Shown: positions 18,143 to 28,008, numbered from the stretch's first letter. The stretch is 64,000 bases of DNA from Paenibacillus etheri (GCF_001012825.1 NZ_LCZJ02000019.1:297140-361139), one strand, 5' to 3'. Program-made: numbers and translations. Notes: generated from the sequence alone by a model not told the origin.

Positions 18143-19594
18143 TTATTTTCGGAGCGAGGCATTATATCGGTGAGTGTATACAAACCATGTAATGCTCGCT
18201 GTTAATAATGCTGACGAAATCAAGGCTGTAAGAACACTATATGTTTGCCAAATAAGTATCGTTGACCAATCTAATGCACAGCACATTATACACAGGGCAA
18301 TCGTAGCAATCAACAAAATAGCTGTTACGATTATTCGCTTTTTTGTCATTGCCTGCCGCTCATTCGTTTTCCTTCTGCGTAATCCTAAGAGAAAGAACAG
18401 AACGGCCAATAGGCAAAGAATAATTGTGGTAGACGATAAAATAATGTCCAAAAGCTGTGTGCCGCTTATTTCATATGACTGCGTTAGATTGCCGTCTAAT
18501 ATATCTTTAACTTTTAGTACCATGCTTCTATTGATATTTGCGCCGTTGGTCAGCAAGCAGACGGCTGTTCGTTCATTTGGCAGTATGACCACTTCGGTTC
18601 CAAAATTGGGATTTCCCCCTGGGTGCTCTATAATCGTTTGGTTGGCGTTTACCGTCCAGCCCGCCGCATAATACATTTCGTTGACAGCCGGAACAGACAT
18701 ATCACCCTGATGTGACTTTTCGATAACCGTATGGAATATTTCAGGTATGTCCTTCACAATACCCATCTGTATGCCCATCCAACGCGCCATATCTTTTGTA
18801 CAAGAAATGATGTAGCCTGCGGGTTTATTCCCGGAATAATCCGGCGCGTTATATGGAGTTGTCATAAAAAAGGAAGAACGGTAGCCCTGTGCCAACTGTC
18901 CGGTGGCTTGAGCATCTTCTTTATAAACATACGTCTGGTGAAGACTTAACGGCTGAAATACCTGTTCCCTCATAAAGTCTTCATAGCTTTGTCCCGACAC
19001 AATCTCAATAACCAAACCCAATACGTCATAATTAACGGTTCCATAGCTATACTGTTCACCGGGAGGGAACGCCAACTCAGCATCTACCAGCATTTCCACA
19101 GTCTTATGCAGCAAATCTGGTGTATTGCCTTGTGGAATATTTTGAGAATGCCTACCATTTGTTAGGCCGCTAGTATGGTGAAGAAAGTTATTGAGTGTAA
19201 GGCTTTGCATATCAACAGGTTTCCCTTGATACTTTAACGTAAACCAAGGTAAATATTTTTGGACAGTGTCAGTCATTGACAGCAGCCCTTGCTCCTCCAA
19301 CAGCAGAATACCCATGCCGGTATAAGCTTTACTGACCGAAGCCAACTCATATAGTGTATTTTCACTTGCAGACAACCCGCTTTCACGGTCTGCATACCCG
19401 GAAGAAAAGTAGAACATTTCATCATCAGCAAGTATCGAGATTGACATTCCCGGCACACCTGATATACGACGGGCATCATCCAGCAACGCGTGTATTGCCG
19501 CAGATTGCGTATCTGACAACGACGCATAACTTTGTGTTGCGAATCCTGAGAATAATATAAGTATCGTTATTACACAAACAATAGTCTTTTTCAT
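18143..19594 (-). CDS. Exported serine hydrolase (class C beta-lactamase/PBP4* family) with C-terminal membrane helices
   Basis: 483 residues. Signal peptide (KKTIVCVITILILFSGFATQ) and a catalytic domain at about 30-350. Motifs: SxxK as ASVSKAYTG, the Tyr motif as YSYGTVNYD, and a third block at HPGGNPNFGTEV. Four hydrophobic segments form the last ~110 residues, interrupted by RRRKTNERQAMTKKR. The fold covers esterases, D-amino-acid peptidases and penicillin-binding proteins; a beta-lactamase function cannot be assumed. Monocistronic, GGAGAG ribosome site. Confidence 0.85.
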   Translation of the reverse strand: MKKTIVCVITILILFSGFATQSYASLSDTQSAAIHALLDDARRISGVPGMSISILADDEMFYFSSGYADRESGLSASENTLYELASVSKAYTGMGILLLEEQGLLSMTDTVQKYLPWFTLKYQGKPVDMQSLTLNNFLHHTSGLTNGRHSQNIPQGNTPDLLHKTVEMLVDAELAFPPGEQYSYGTVNYDVLGLVIEIVSGQSYEDFMREQVFQPLSLHQTYVYKEDAQATGQLAQGYRSSFFMTTPYNAPDYSGNKPAGYIISCTKDMARWMGIQMGIVKDIPEIFHTVIEKSHQGDMSVPAVNEMYYAAGWTVNANQTIIEHPGGNPNFGTEVVILPNERTAVCLLTNGANINRSMVLKVKDILDGNLTQSYEISGTQLLDIILSSTTIILCLLAVLFFLLGLRRRKTNERQAMTKKRIIVTAILLIATIALCIMCCALDWSTILIWQTYSVLTALISSALLTASITWFVYTHRYNASLRK

Positions 19595-19844
19595 AAACTC
19601 TCCATTTTGAAAAAATTATGCGAGAATAATATAAACAACCCGTAGTACGCCTTATCCGCCTAATGCGTCGCTCCATTTTACTTAATGCTAGACGTTCAAT
19701 GATTAGATTACTATTGTAAACTTCACAGACCCATGTATATTATTTCTTGTTTCGCAAAAAAGGCCCCTTTGATTGGTTAGTGGAAAGGTCAATGGCTTAA
19801 ATCTCATGTCTACAATTTGTCAACAACTTAGCTATATGAATAGC

Positions 19845-19902
19845 GAAAGACCCGCTCTTGTAGCTGGTCTTTCTGATGGGAGCAAGGGGGATTCGAACAC
19901 CT
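19845..19902 (-). other. tRNA-like 3' remnant followed by hairpin
   Basis: The reverse strand reads GTTCGAATCCCCCTTGCTCC (T-loop TTCGAAT, 3' T-stem and acceptor-like strand), then a hairpin GAAAGACC/GGTCTTTC (19845-19873). The 5' part is missing, cut off exactly where the 425-bp direct repeat begins at 19903. It could be chance similarity. Confidence 0.35.
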
Positions 19903-20223
19903 CCGAATTCTCTCTTCTAAACTTAAATCACCCCATATAAATGGAAGATCAAGTTTTTCGCTTAAGTACTGAAGGTATCCATCGTTCTGCGGCCAATCAA
20001 ACAATTGTCTTTTAGTCTTATCTTCTGGATCTCCATCGACACGCATATGGACAAGCTTGATTAATATGATAGCCGCGAAGGGCTACAAGCGCCGTTGCGA
20101 TACTATCTACCCCACCCGATACATTGACATGAACTTCATCATCCATGAAGCGGGAGCATCTCTGAAGGCAACTCAGTAAGTACATCCTGCTCAGCTGCAC
20201 GACTAATATCTACCGGATCCCAC
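19903..20223 (-). pseudogene. PP-loop (PAPS reductase-like) pseudogene, left copy
   Basis: Fragments recognisable in two frames: DDEVHVNVSGGVDSIATALV (SGGxDS PP-loop that binds ATP-type ligands), then after a frameshift MRVDGDPEDKTKRQLFDWPQ and LSEKLDLPFIWGDLSLEERI. Such proteins act in sulfonucleotide reduction or phage DNA modification. Truncated at the repeat edge. It shares the internal frameshift with the right copy, so the gene was dead before duplication. Confidence 0.75.
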
Positions 20224-20244
20224 TTTATCTCCTCCTACAGGCAC

Positions 20245-20298
20245 AAAAAAACCATGGAACGCAATAAGACACCAAACAGGTGTCTATCGTCTCCATGG
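20245..20298 (-). terminator. Strong terminator, left copy
   Basis: Nested stem: CCATGGA/TCCATGG outside, AGACACC/GGTGTCT inside with loop AAAC, followed on the reverse strand by seven T. It is 256 bp past the last cluster gene on the same strand, so it probably ends the cluster transcript. Confidence 0.8.
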
Positions 20299-20553
20299 CA
20301 AAATAAGCCTTAATATTTATGAACTGGGAAAGAATCAACGAAATCACCCGAAGGTAAGCAAAAGCTCTCGGCTCTGATCCAGCGTTTCAACTCTAGCAAT
20401 GGATGTCGGCTTTGCCAAGCTATATTAAGACTTGTTTGCCAATTTCTTGCTGGGAAAGTTGAGTTCTGAGAACTAAAAATTTGAGGACCATTTGAAATTA
20501 TCTGATCATTAAATATGCTCAATAGCTTCGTTCTAAGTTGATTTCGAGCCGGC

Positions 20554-21363
20554 TTAGCTGCTTGCACTGCTATAATTACGCAATCCTTTATTCCACATTA
20601 ATCTCATCGAGGATATCAAAATAAATGGAACACCGGCTGCCCAGAAAACATCTGAGACTTTCAGTTCATCATATAAAAAGAGCGGTCCGAAATTGGTGAT
20701 GATAAAAATCGGGATAAGATACATTCCAATAAAATGTGCCCATTTAGGATATAACGTCATAGGCATGTTATTAAAGTCCCATAGTGAATTGGAAACATCA
20801 TCAATGGCTGAGGTTTTGACAAACCAAAACGATAAAATTTGCGGAATCAGGAACAAGAAATAGGTAATGATTACTCCAATGATAATAAAGAAAATAAATC
20901 CGCCCACGGTGTAGAAATTAACATCCAGATTTACTTTATTCCATGATATGACAATCATTGTAATTCCACCGATAATGTTAGGTAATGCCAGACCCATATC
21001 AACATGCCTAAGGGTAACCAGAAATTGCAGTGAAATCGGCTTCGTCATTAGCAGCTCAAGCGTACCATTTCGGATGTGCTCCGGCAATTTAATGAAGTTA
21101 ATTCCAAACAGACCCCAATAGATCCCTGTTAAAAATGTATATGTCCCGATAAACATCAATATTTGATCAGGACCGATGGAGCCGATATGCAAATCAGTCT
21201 GATACACTACGATTACATACAAGCACTTGGCAAATAAATATGCCGTCTCAACCAGTAATCCAGTGATGAAATTTGTTCTATACTCCATTTGTGCAATTAC
21301 CGAGTTTTTTATGAAAAGAGCATATAATCTGATGTATCTCTTAAGTGTTTGCGCTAAACTCAT
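20554..21363 (-). CDS. ABC-2 family permease (exporter 2, subunit B)
   Basis: About 269 residues from ATG 21363 (MSLAQTLKRYIRLYALFIKN); the open frame is longer upstream. Six hydrophobic segments; signature QMEYRTNFITG near the N-terminus and LWDFNNMPMTLYPKW in the second half, as in the DUF990/ABC2_membrane_6 permeases. Closely paralogous to 31328-32131 (which has LWDFNNMPMTIYNGV). Forms a heteromeric exporter with the two genes upstream. Last gene of the cluster. Confidence 0.85.
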   Translation of the reverse strand: MSLAQTLKRYIRLYALFIKNSVIAQMEYRTNFITGLLVETAYLFAKCLYVIVVYQTDLHIGSIGPDQILMFIGTYTFLTGIYWGLFGINFIKLPEHIRNGTLELLMTKPISLQFLVTLRHVDMGLALPNIIGGITMIVISWNKVNLDVNFYTVGGFIFFIIIGVIITYFLFLIPQILSFWFVKTSAIDDVSNSLWDFNNMPMTLYPKWAHFIGMYLIPIFIITNFGPLFLYDELKVSDVFWAAGVPFILISSMRLMWNKGLRNYSSASS

Positions 21364-21368
21364 TCCGA

Positions 21369-22172
21369 TTACCCCCCCACTGCGATGTACCTGGTCATTG
21401 CACGTCTCCAAACCAGTTTGGCTAACAAGTAGATAACAAGTATCCACATCCATTGAATAAACAACGAGCTTGTAATGGCAGCCCCGGATAAATTGCCGTT
21501 AAGAGTATTCACGGGGAAATATATTGTATATTTGAACGGTAAAAAATCAAATATACGATTCACGGTATTTCCGAATATCTCTAATGGAAATACACCTCCA
21601 CTTACAATGTTGACCAATAGGGTAGTGACCACAAATAAATAGGAAACATCCGTTAACCAAAAAGCTATCGCGCTAATGATATATGAAATCAAAAAATTCA
21701 GAATACACGAGCTGATCAATATAAAAACAGACACCAGGATTTTATAAACACCCAGTTCATATTCATCTGTATAAAAAGTGGCTCCACTAACAATAATCGC
21801 TATTAATATAGACAACACAATATATTGCAGACATTTACTGCCGATAAACACGCTTAGCTTATACATAAAATAATTGATTGGACGTATTATGTATTTGTTT
21901 AATCCGCCGTTCTTTATATCTTCATTAATCTCATATTCAATTCCTGTCGCTACCAAACGCGAAATTAACGCTGCTAACAACGTATAAAGCAACATCTGAG
22001 TAAAATTATATCCATACAATGTCGCCTCACTGGAATGGTTAAATGCCGCTATCCAAATGGAAGTCTGAATAATAATAGGAAACACGATGCTGATCAAACT
22101 CAAAAAGAAGTTGAATCTATATTCGATAGCATTCTGAATTCCCATATTGAAACTCAGCATATACTTTTTCAT
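21369..22172 (-). CDS. ABC-2 family permease (exporter 2, subunit A)
   Basis: 267 residues, six membrane segments, MKKYMLSFNMGIQNAIEYRF start, family block ISGGVFPLEIFG in the form VSGGVFPLEIFGNTVNRIFD. Same family as 32140-32943. The ATG overlaps the ATPase stop by four bases (ATGA), so translation is coupled. Confidence 0.85.
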   Translation of the reverse strand: MKKYMLSFNMGIQNAIEYRFNFFLSLISIVFPIIIQTSIWIAAFNHSSEATLYGYNFTQMLLYTLLAALISRLVATGIEYEINEDIKNGGLNKYIIRPINYFMYKLSVFIGSKCLQYIVLSILIAIIVSGATFYTDEYELGVYKILVSVFILISSCILNFLISYIISAIAFWLTDVSYLFVVTTLLVNIVSGGVFPLEIFGNTVNRIFDFLPFKYTIYFPVNTLNGNLSGAAITSSLFIQWMWILVIYLLAKLVWRRAMTRYIAVGG

Positions 22173-23155
22173 TGATCTTGTTCACCTTTCTGATACATAA
22201 GAGATATGCCTTCTTCAAGTGGAATATCTTCAATTGTGAGATCTTGAACAGGATATTGTTCCAATACAAGGTGGGCTATCTCTTTGAAGCGTTCATTCTC
22301 CACTTCCAGTACTACATCATAGCCGTTGTATTCTTTTATAGAGCCCAGTGTTTCAAATTGTTCCCTTGCCAGAAGCTCAGACAACGAAATTTTCATTCTT
22401 TTTTTCCTTTGGAAAGCGCTTTGGATCTCACTTATTTTTCCATCATAAATCAGCTTGCCTTTATTAATGATAATACTCCTGTCACATAAATCTTCTATAT
22501 CCTTCATATAATGACTTGTCAGTATGATAGTGGTTTGTGTGTCCCTATTATACTTTTTCAGAAACTCGCGAATATTCTTCTGAGAGATAAAATCCAATCC
22601 GATCGTTGGTTCGTCAAGAAACAGAACCTTTGGACTATGAAGCAAAGCTGCTATGAGTTCAAGCTTCATACGTTCTCCCAATGAGAGCCTGCGGACCTGT
22701 ATATTCAGCACATGCTTTACATCCAATAGTTCAACCAGTTCATTCAGAGTATTATTGTAATTCTCATCACTTAAATCATATATATTTTTCAAAAGATAAA
22801 AGGAATCAATAGCCGGAAGATCCCACCATAGCTGGCTTTTTTGTCCCATAACAATGGACATCGCTTTTTTAAATTCATTTTTCCGTTCCCAGGGGGTAAA
22901 TCCCATAATGCTGGCCGAGCCCTCAGAAGGATGCAAAATACCTGACAACATTTTTAGAGTCGTAGTTTTACCTGCTCCATTTGGACCCAGAAAAGCTACC
23001 ATCTCACCTTTTTTAATTTCGAATGAAACTTGTTCAACGGCTGCCTTCACCATTTTCTTTCTGTGTAGCAAGTTACGGAACGAGCTTTTCAGCCCCTGTT
23101 CCTTTTCATAATATTCAAAATGTTTAGTCAGATTTTGCACAGAAATCAATGTCAT
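22169..23155 (-). CDS. ABC transporter ATPase (exporter 2)
   Basis: 328 residues. Walker A GPNGAGKTT, Q-loop IVMGQKSQLWWDLP, signature LSLGERMKLEL, Walker B VLFLDEPTIGLD, switch His in LTSHYMKD. An N-terminal insertion (KEQGLKSSFRNLLHRKKM) is typical of ATPases that partner DUF990 permeases. Strongly similar to the ATPase at 32940-33917. ATGA overlap with the oxidoreductase gene upstream. Confidence 0.92.
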   Translation of the reverse strand: MTLISVQNLTKHFEYYEKEQGLKSSFRNLLHRKKMVKAAVEQVSFEIKKGEMVAFLGPNGAGKTTTLKMLSGILHPSEGSASIMGFTPWERKNEFKKAMSIVMGQKSQLWWDLPAIDSFYLLKNIYDLSDENYNNTLNELVELLDVKHVLNIQVRRLSLGERMKLELIAALLHSPKVLFLDEPTIGLDFISQKNIREFLKKYNRDTQTTIILTSHYMKDIEDLCDRSIIINKGKLIYDGKISEIQSAFQRKKRMKISLSELLAREQFETLGSIKEYNGYDVVLEVENERFKEIAHLVLEQYPVQDLTIEDIPLEEGISLMYQKGEQDQ

Positions 23156-24171
23156 TTCGTTCCCACCTCTAAATTTAACGTCTCTTTTACAGAATGGTAT
23201 ATTTTCCTCATCATATCAATCCGTTCAAACGATTCCTTTAAGGATATATTTTCTGCTTTGCCTTGGATCACATCTACAAAGAACTTCATTTGATTGACAT
23301 AATAGTTTTCAGGTAAAAACTCCATGATAGAATGCTCACCTGTTTGGTGATCTTGAATATTAAATTTAATTTTATATTTGCCATAACAGGGTTTGAAAAA
23401 ATTATGTATCTTTATTTCCCCATTTTCGAACTCCAACCAATGGGTTGCATTAGAGGCCCGGTCAAAAGATGCATTAAATTCGGCTTGTACTCCATCTGCA
23501 TAGGTTAGAAACGCATCAAAATTCCAGTCACAGCCATTTACTCCGTCAAACTTGGAACTGCCTTTATAATCTGACGGGTGCAGACCGACCATATATTGAA
23601 TGAACTGAAGCCAATAGGAAGATTCATCAATAAAGCAGCCTCCACCATTCTCGGGCTGGAAGCGGTAATTATCCGCCTCAAATTTACCACCCATGATTTC
23701 AAACGAAATCCTTGTTTTAATTTTCTTTAGTTTTCCGTATTTTTGGCTTCCAATAATGTCTTTAAGCTCTTTCTGCCAGGGATGATGCTGCACCATTAAG
23801 GCTTCCAGAACATGCACATGGTTCTCAGATGCAGTTTTTTCGATTTCTTTGACCTCTTCAGCATATAAGGTAATCGGCTTTTCGACTAAGACATGCTTTT
23901 TATGCTTTAAGGCTTGAATTGTCCATTCCTTATGTTGGGGATTGGCAAGCGGGATATAGACAACGTCCACATGCTCATCTTTAAGGATGGCATCATAGCT
24001 TTCGTAAACCTTTTTGATCTTGTGTTGATCAGCATATTTTTTTGCCCTTTCAAAACTGCTTGAGGCTATGCCGCATACATCTACTCCAACTATCTCTTTT
24101 ACGGGATTTAAAATTGAAAAGGGGGCTATTTTAGAGCAACCCAATAAACCGATATGTATAGTATTTTCCAT
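23152..24171 (-). CDS. Gfo/Idh/MocA-family oxidoreductase
   Basis: 339 residues from the ATG at 24171 (MENTIHIGLLGCSKIAP), which has AGAGGAGT; the frame is open further upstream but that part overlaps the radical SAM gene. Rossmann motif GLLGCSKIAP and the family block VLVEKPITLYAEEV (EKP Lys as catalytic acid/base). Later block GGGCFIDESSYWLQF. These enzymes oxidise or reduce sugars, inositols and deoxysugars with NAD(P). In this cluster it would tailor the sugar or cyclitol part of the product. Seventeen bases after the radical SAM stop. Confidence 0.87.
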   Translation of the reverse strand: MENTIHIGLLGCSKIAPFSILNPVKEIVGVDVCGIASSSFERAKKYADQHKIKKVYESYDAILKDEHVDVVYIPLANPQHKEWTIQALKHKKHVLVEKPITLYAEEVKEIEKTASENHVHVLEALMVQHHPWQKELKDIIGSQKYGKLKKIKTRISFEIMGGKFEADNYRFQPENGGGCFIDESSYWLQFIQYMVGLHPSDYKGSSKFDGVNGCDWNFDAFLTYADGVQAEFNASFDRASNATHWLEFENGEIKIHNFFKPCYGKYKIKFNIQDHQTGEHSIMEFLPENYYVNQMKFFVDVIQGKAENISLKESFERIDMMRKIYHSVKETLNLEVGTK

Positions 24172-24188
24172 TTCAATACTCCTCTGAT

Positions 24189-25369
24189 TTAATTTCCGTT
24201 TAAATATAGAAGGATGCATTTTGAGCATACTGGCATTAGTCCACAATTGATCGTTTTTCTGACCTCATTAAATTCTTCACCCTGCCAAACGGCTTTGATA
24301 TCATCGACAATATTTAAATCAGCGACAGCTAGTTCAGAGAAATGCTTGCATGCTGTTACCTTTCCATCCGCCAATACATCCATTCTGCTGTTCAAAGCCA
24401 AACATTTCTCTTTATTTTGCACTGGCTCATTTGAGCCAACGATATAATCTTTTACTTGATTGGTTTCGAGTCCCGGCTGATAGCGAACCCTAATGGACCA
24501 ATTCTTTTGATTTATTTGTTCCATCTGTTGAATCAAAGGTTCAACGAAATCAGGCTCTAACTTGAATTTGAATGAGTGCCAACTATATCTATGGTGTTCG
24601 TCAATGTTATTGGCCAGCCATTTAAAGTTCTTATGATAATATTGATCCATTTCGTTCGAAACTTCCTCAGGCAAATACCAAGGCAGTGTTAAATAAAGCG
24701 TATCTATTTCCTTTTTTTCAAAAAAGTCGACAAAGTCATATAATTTATCAATCATGTATTCACTTACGGTCATATGAACGGAAACTCTTCCCTTATATAT
24801 CCCTTTTCGCTGTAAATCTAGTAAAAGATCAATATTCCTCATTACGTTTTGGAACGTTCCTTTACCTCTGATGCGGTCATTTTCCTCTTCAAACCCTTCA
24901 AGGCTGATTAAGCAGGCCAGATTCTCCGAAATTTGCAGCAGTGATTCAATTTTATTCTCAATCAGCAGGCCGTTTGTACAGAGTACCGTCCATCTGGGAT
25001 CTGCAGTTAACAAATCAATGAGTTCATTCCATTTATTGTAAATAAGAGGCTCTCCACCCCATAAATAGAGATTTGACTTCACGGATTGTGTTTGCTCCAA
25101 TATTTTTTTATGATATCAATATCCAATTGAGCTCTTTGTTCCAGGAGATCCATATCCCGATGAAATCCTTCATCATTCCATTCAAAACAATGTTTGCACC
25201 TTAGATTACAGCCGTTAGTCAGTTTCAAGCCAATCTCAACAGGCAGGTCCGTACAATAGGAAGGATCATTGAGGATACTTTTTCTGCTTTTTGACATGTG
25301 TTTTATCGTTTTTTTCAAGCGGTTTAAACAATCCTCATCTAGTTTTTTGGATGTTTTTGGTTGTGACAT
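24189..25369 (-). CDS. Radical SAM/SPASM enzyme, frameshifted in an A7 run
   Basis: Two abutting frames make one gene. Frame 1 (25369-25079) carries the radical SAM cluster motif CNLRCKHC after VEIGLKLTNG. Frame 2 (to 24189) carries NLYLWGGEPLIY, ISLEGFEEEND and a SPASM-like Cys-rich end (CLALNSRMDV, CKHF, CGLMPVCSKC). On the coding strand frame 1 reads ATA AAA AAA TAT; a -1 shift at A7 gives ATA AAA AAA ATA TTG GAG and a seamless protein of about 393 residues. This could be a lost base, a sequencing error, transcript slippage or programmed frameshifting. Start has GGAGGG; 35-bp overlap with the glycosyltransferase gene upstream. Confidence 0.8.
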
Positions 25370-26417
25370 TATTCATTCCCTCCTGGATTGGTTTGATTTT
25401 TTCTTGATACTCCAGCAAATTATTGTGAAGCTCACTCAATATAGAATGGGAGAAATGGCTTTTCTCCCACTCCTCTACAGATATTCCAAACCCATATTTC
25501 TTCCAGATTTCCGCGTTTCGCTGCTCATGCTCTCCCAGCGGTTCTAACATAATCAGGGGTGTGGCTGAAAGGATTGAATCCAATAAAGTGGCTCCTCCTG
25601 GTTTAGATACAATTCCTTTACAGCGCCGGCTAATTTCCAACATGTTGTGGTAATTCCGAGCGTCCATCTTGGACAGATTACTTCCTTTACCGTAAAGCAT
25701 AGGAGGAAATTCATAGCTCTCCCATGGAACCCACGCCGGATCGATCCTGTAGTAAGCTATATCAGATTCATCCTCTTCAACCATTTCATATTTAACGATA
25801 TCCAATTCATATTCACAGTTCGCCAGACAAGATACTTTTTCCTTAAAATTTCCCATCCCCCATCCTCCGCCATGAACAATCAACCTATTCTCCCGTTGCT
25901 CATAAGCAAGAATTTCAAAGTCACTGCCAGCCGGAATGGTCTTGATGCATTCGTCCCCCCAGAGCCAAATATTGTGATATATATCACATGATTTAGCGTA
26001 AGGCTTCCACGATGGTGACAAGCCGGCGTCCATATGGATACACTCCACTGCTATATCTTCCCGACCCGATTTAGCGATGTAGTCTTCCAATAAGGGAATC
26101 CAGAATCCGGAAAAGACGGTAAAATGGGATCTTTTTTCATCCAGCCACTTCTCTATCAAGTGATCTGCCTTTTGCTTGTCATAATGCTGCGACATTGCAG
26201 GAGGCAGGCGATGAGCGAGTTTGGCAAGCTTGAAATTCTGGTGGAACAAAATCTTATTTCTCTGTAGTTGCTCCTGTTTTTCTATTGAAAAAAGACTTTC
26301 CAAGGCTACGATATCGGCCGTTTTATGCTCATTTTCTATATTTTTTTTAAACAATAACGCAGGAGTATATACGCCTAATGCAATTCCAGAACAAAGTATA
26401 GTGCTTGTATCATTCAC
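25335..26417 (-). CDS. GT-B glycosyltransferase-like protein
   Basis: 360 residues, GTG start with AAGGAG. The C-terminal half has the nucleotide-sugar site of MurG/UGT-like enzymes: GIVSKPGGATLLDSILSATP, then EPLGEHEQRNAEIWKKYGFG. The N-terminal domain begins TILCSGIALGVYTPALL. No membrane segments or signal. Donor and acceptor unknown; it probably glycosylates the cluster product. Assignment at fold level is good, function inferred. Confidence 0.75.
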   Translation of the reverse strand: MNDTSTILCSGIALGVYTPALLFKKNIENEHKTADIVALESLFSIEKQEQLQRNKILFHQNFKLAKLAHRLPPAMSQHYDKQKADHLIEKWLDEKRSHFTVFSGFWIPLLEDYIAKSGREDIAVECIHMDAGLSPSWKPYAKSCDIYHNIWLWGDECIKTIPAGSDFEILAYEQRENRLIVHGGGWGMGNFKEKVSCLANCEYELDIVKYEMVEEDESDIAYYRIDPAWVPWESYEFPPMLYGKGSNLSKMDARNYHNMLEISRRCKGIVSKPGGATLLDSILSATPLIMLEPLGEHEQRNAEIWKKYGFGISVEEWEKSHFSHSILSELHNNLLEYQEKIKPIQEGMNNVTTKNIQKTR

Positions 26418-26433
26418 ACGTCTATCTCCTTAC

Positions 26434-27699
26434 CTAATATGTTTTTATATTCATTTCATTCATCAATGCTTTAATCTCTGACAAATATTCAGGGTGTTCG
26501 TTCGGTTGATAGGGTATCGATAAATATAATCTGCCTTTGCCAGAAGAACTATTATTCATAATCGTATTGGAAGTTAAGGGGATTACCCCTCTTTCGTTTG
26601 GACTGAATAATAGTTTATTCCGATGAAGCACCTCCAAAAATTGCTCGTATGTAAAGTGCGTATTCCATTGTAAATCTATGAAAGTTAAGTAACTTGAATA
26701 TCCATGCTGAGTTAAGTAATGATCCAGCTTCGTATTAATAAGTCCCATTGATTTGCGTGCGTTGATTTCAACTACCGGATATATTGAACCGTCTGCTAAT
26801 ATCATTGAATCAATACATACTTCCCCATGATATCCATGTTTATAAATGGACTTACAAGCATGAAATACGGTGTCAAAATAGCCAGCTGCGTCTAATTTAT
26901 CAATAAAGGAAGAGTTGTGCACATGCCTCGAACCTTTGTAACTTAAGCCTTTGTTATCGATATATTGAACGGACAGTATCTCAGGTTCGCCATTCATATC
27001 AATGCTCAGGTGGCAGGAAAAATCTGTTTCTTTTTGTAAAAAGGGTTCTACAATCAGTTGTGTAGCCATCCCTCTGCCTTCTTGTTTCTTGATATGCCTA
27101 TAAACGCTTTCTAAAATGCCCTTTGAATGGACCACCAAATTGCCTTTACCGGAAACTCCGAAGAAATCTTTTATTATGATGCCGTCAGATAATAAATCCT
27201 GACTAATGGTTAGCAATTGATCTGCTGAATAGCATAGTACACCTTTATAGTTGGCATCCCACTGTTTGCTAAACTCATAAGAAAATAATTTTGAATTTAC
27301 CCTAACTGCTGATTCATAGCTTGGCAAAGCATTTTTTAGGGTGTATTTCTTCTCAACTTGTGAAGTTTTATCCAAAACTGAGTAAGATGATATTTCAGAC
27401 GCTTCAATGTAAACGCTCTCTTTTATAAGCGTATTTTCGAGCGATTCTTCATCATGGCAGTGGCTGGCTACAATATTTTCAAATAAAAAACCAATACTGC
27501 GCAAATAATGGATATGGGCTAGATTCATTTTGCGTCTAGTGAACAGCTTGTCATCTCTATTACAAAAAACAAATAACAGCTCGTCCATATGTTTAACATA
27601 ATCTGCGCTGTAAGATTTTATGGCAGGGAGCGAGGCTATGTTTTTTTCTCTCCACAAACTTTCAGAATCGAAAATACCATATACCAGTTTCGCCCTCAT
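26434..27699 (-). CDS. ATP-grasp ligase (BtrJ-like logic)
   Basis: 421 residues. ATP-grasp features: IIIKDFFGVSGKGNLVV (Lys and glycine-rich loop), EPFLQKETDFSCHLSI, and the metal-binding end YPVVEINARKSMG. Its ATG overlaps the stop of the carrier-protein gene by four bases. In butirosin biosynthesis an ATP-grasp enzyme (BtrJ) loads glutamate on the carrier BtrI and later extends the chain; the tight pairing suggests a similar amino-acid ligation on the carrier at 27696-27971. The amino acid is not predictable from sequence. Confidence 0.82.
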   Translation of the reverse strand: MRAKLVYGIFDSESLWREKNIASLPAIKSYSADYVKHMDELLFVFCNRDDKLFTRRKMNLAHIHYLRSIGFLFENIVASHCHDEESLENTLIKESVYIEASEISSYSVLDKTSQVEKKYTLKNALPSYESAVRVNSKLFSYEFSKQWDANYKGVLCYSADQLLTISQDLLSDGIIIKDFFGVSGKGNLVVHSKGILESVYRHIKKQEGRGMATQLIVEPFLQKETDFSCHLSIDMNGEPEILSVQYIDNKGLSYKGSRHVHNSSFIDKLDAAGYFDTVFHACKSIYKHGYHGEVCIDSMILADGSIYPVVEINARKSMGLINTKLDHYLTQHGYSSYLTFIDLQWNTHFTYEQFLEVLHRNKLLFSPNERGVIPLTSNTIMNNSSSGKGRLYLSIPYQPNEHPEYLSEIKALMNEMNIKTY

Positions 27700-27971
27700 C
27701 TCAACGCGTCTTCCTTTTGCTTAAAATCCCTTTCTTGGATACCCTTAATGTAATTAAAAAAACGCTCCACACTTGTCAAATCGTCCATCTGAAACTCATC
27801 AAAATCGATCTCCACATCGAACTCATCTTCTACTTTCAGAATCAGATTAATAAGTTGTAGAGAATCAATACCGATATCATTAATGATATCGGCATCGCTA
27901 GAAATGGAATCTCTAAGTTCGGGAGTCTCCCGTACTTCAACAATTATTTCTATTAATTTATCTAGTGTCAT
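27696..27971 (-). CDS. Acyl/peptidyl carrier protein
   Basis: 91 residues, four-helix carrier with the phosphopantetheine motif GIDSLQLINLIL (Ser at about residue 37) and an acidic helix 2-3 region VEDEFDVEIDFDEF. RBS GGGAGG. First gene of the downstream transcription unit, with a promoter at 28009-28037, directly followed by the ATP-grasp gene. Confidence 0.92.
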   Translation of the reverse strand: MTLDKLIEIIVEVRETPELRDSISSDADIINDIGIDSLQLINLILKVEDEFDVEIDFDEFQMDDLTSVERFFNYIKGIQERDFKQKEDALR

Positions 27972-28008
27972 TAATAATTCCTCCCTTTTTTTAACAGTTT
28001 ACCTTCGT

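Larger units (their letters stand above)
19903..20327. repeat. Direct repeat, left copy (425 bp)
   Basis: Nearly identical, same orientation, to 41832-42261. Differences are scattered substitutions, a 6-bp segment absent here (after CCCCATATAA) and one extra C (GGATCCC). It carries a PP-loop pseudogene and a terminator. The two copies bracket the biosynthetic cluster and the MFS gene. Confidence 0.93.

Noticed and set aside
18143-19594. Beta-lactamase resistance gene
   Set aside because: The SxxK and Tyr motifs show only the broad serine-hydrolase family; C-terminal membrane helices and divergent third motif argue against a true AmpC.
20310-20567. 85-codon minus-strand frame after the last exporter gene
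   Set aside because: It runs into the direct repeat, has no ribosome site and no recognisable family; treated as non-coding or relic.
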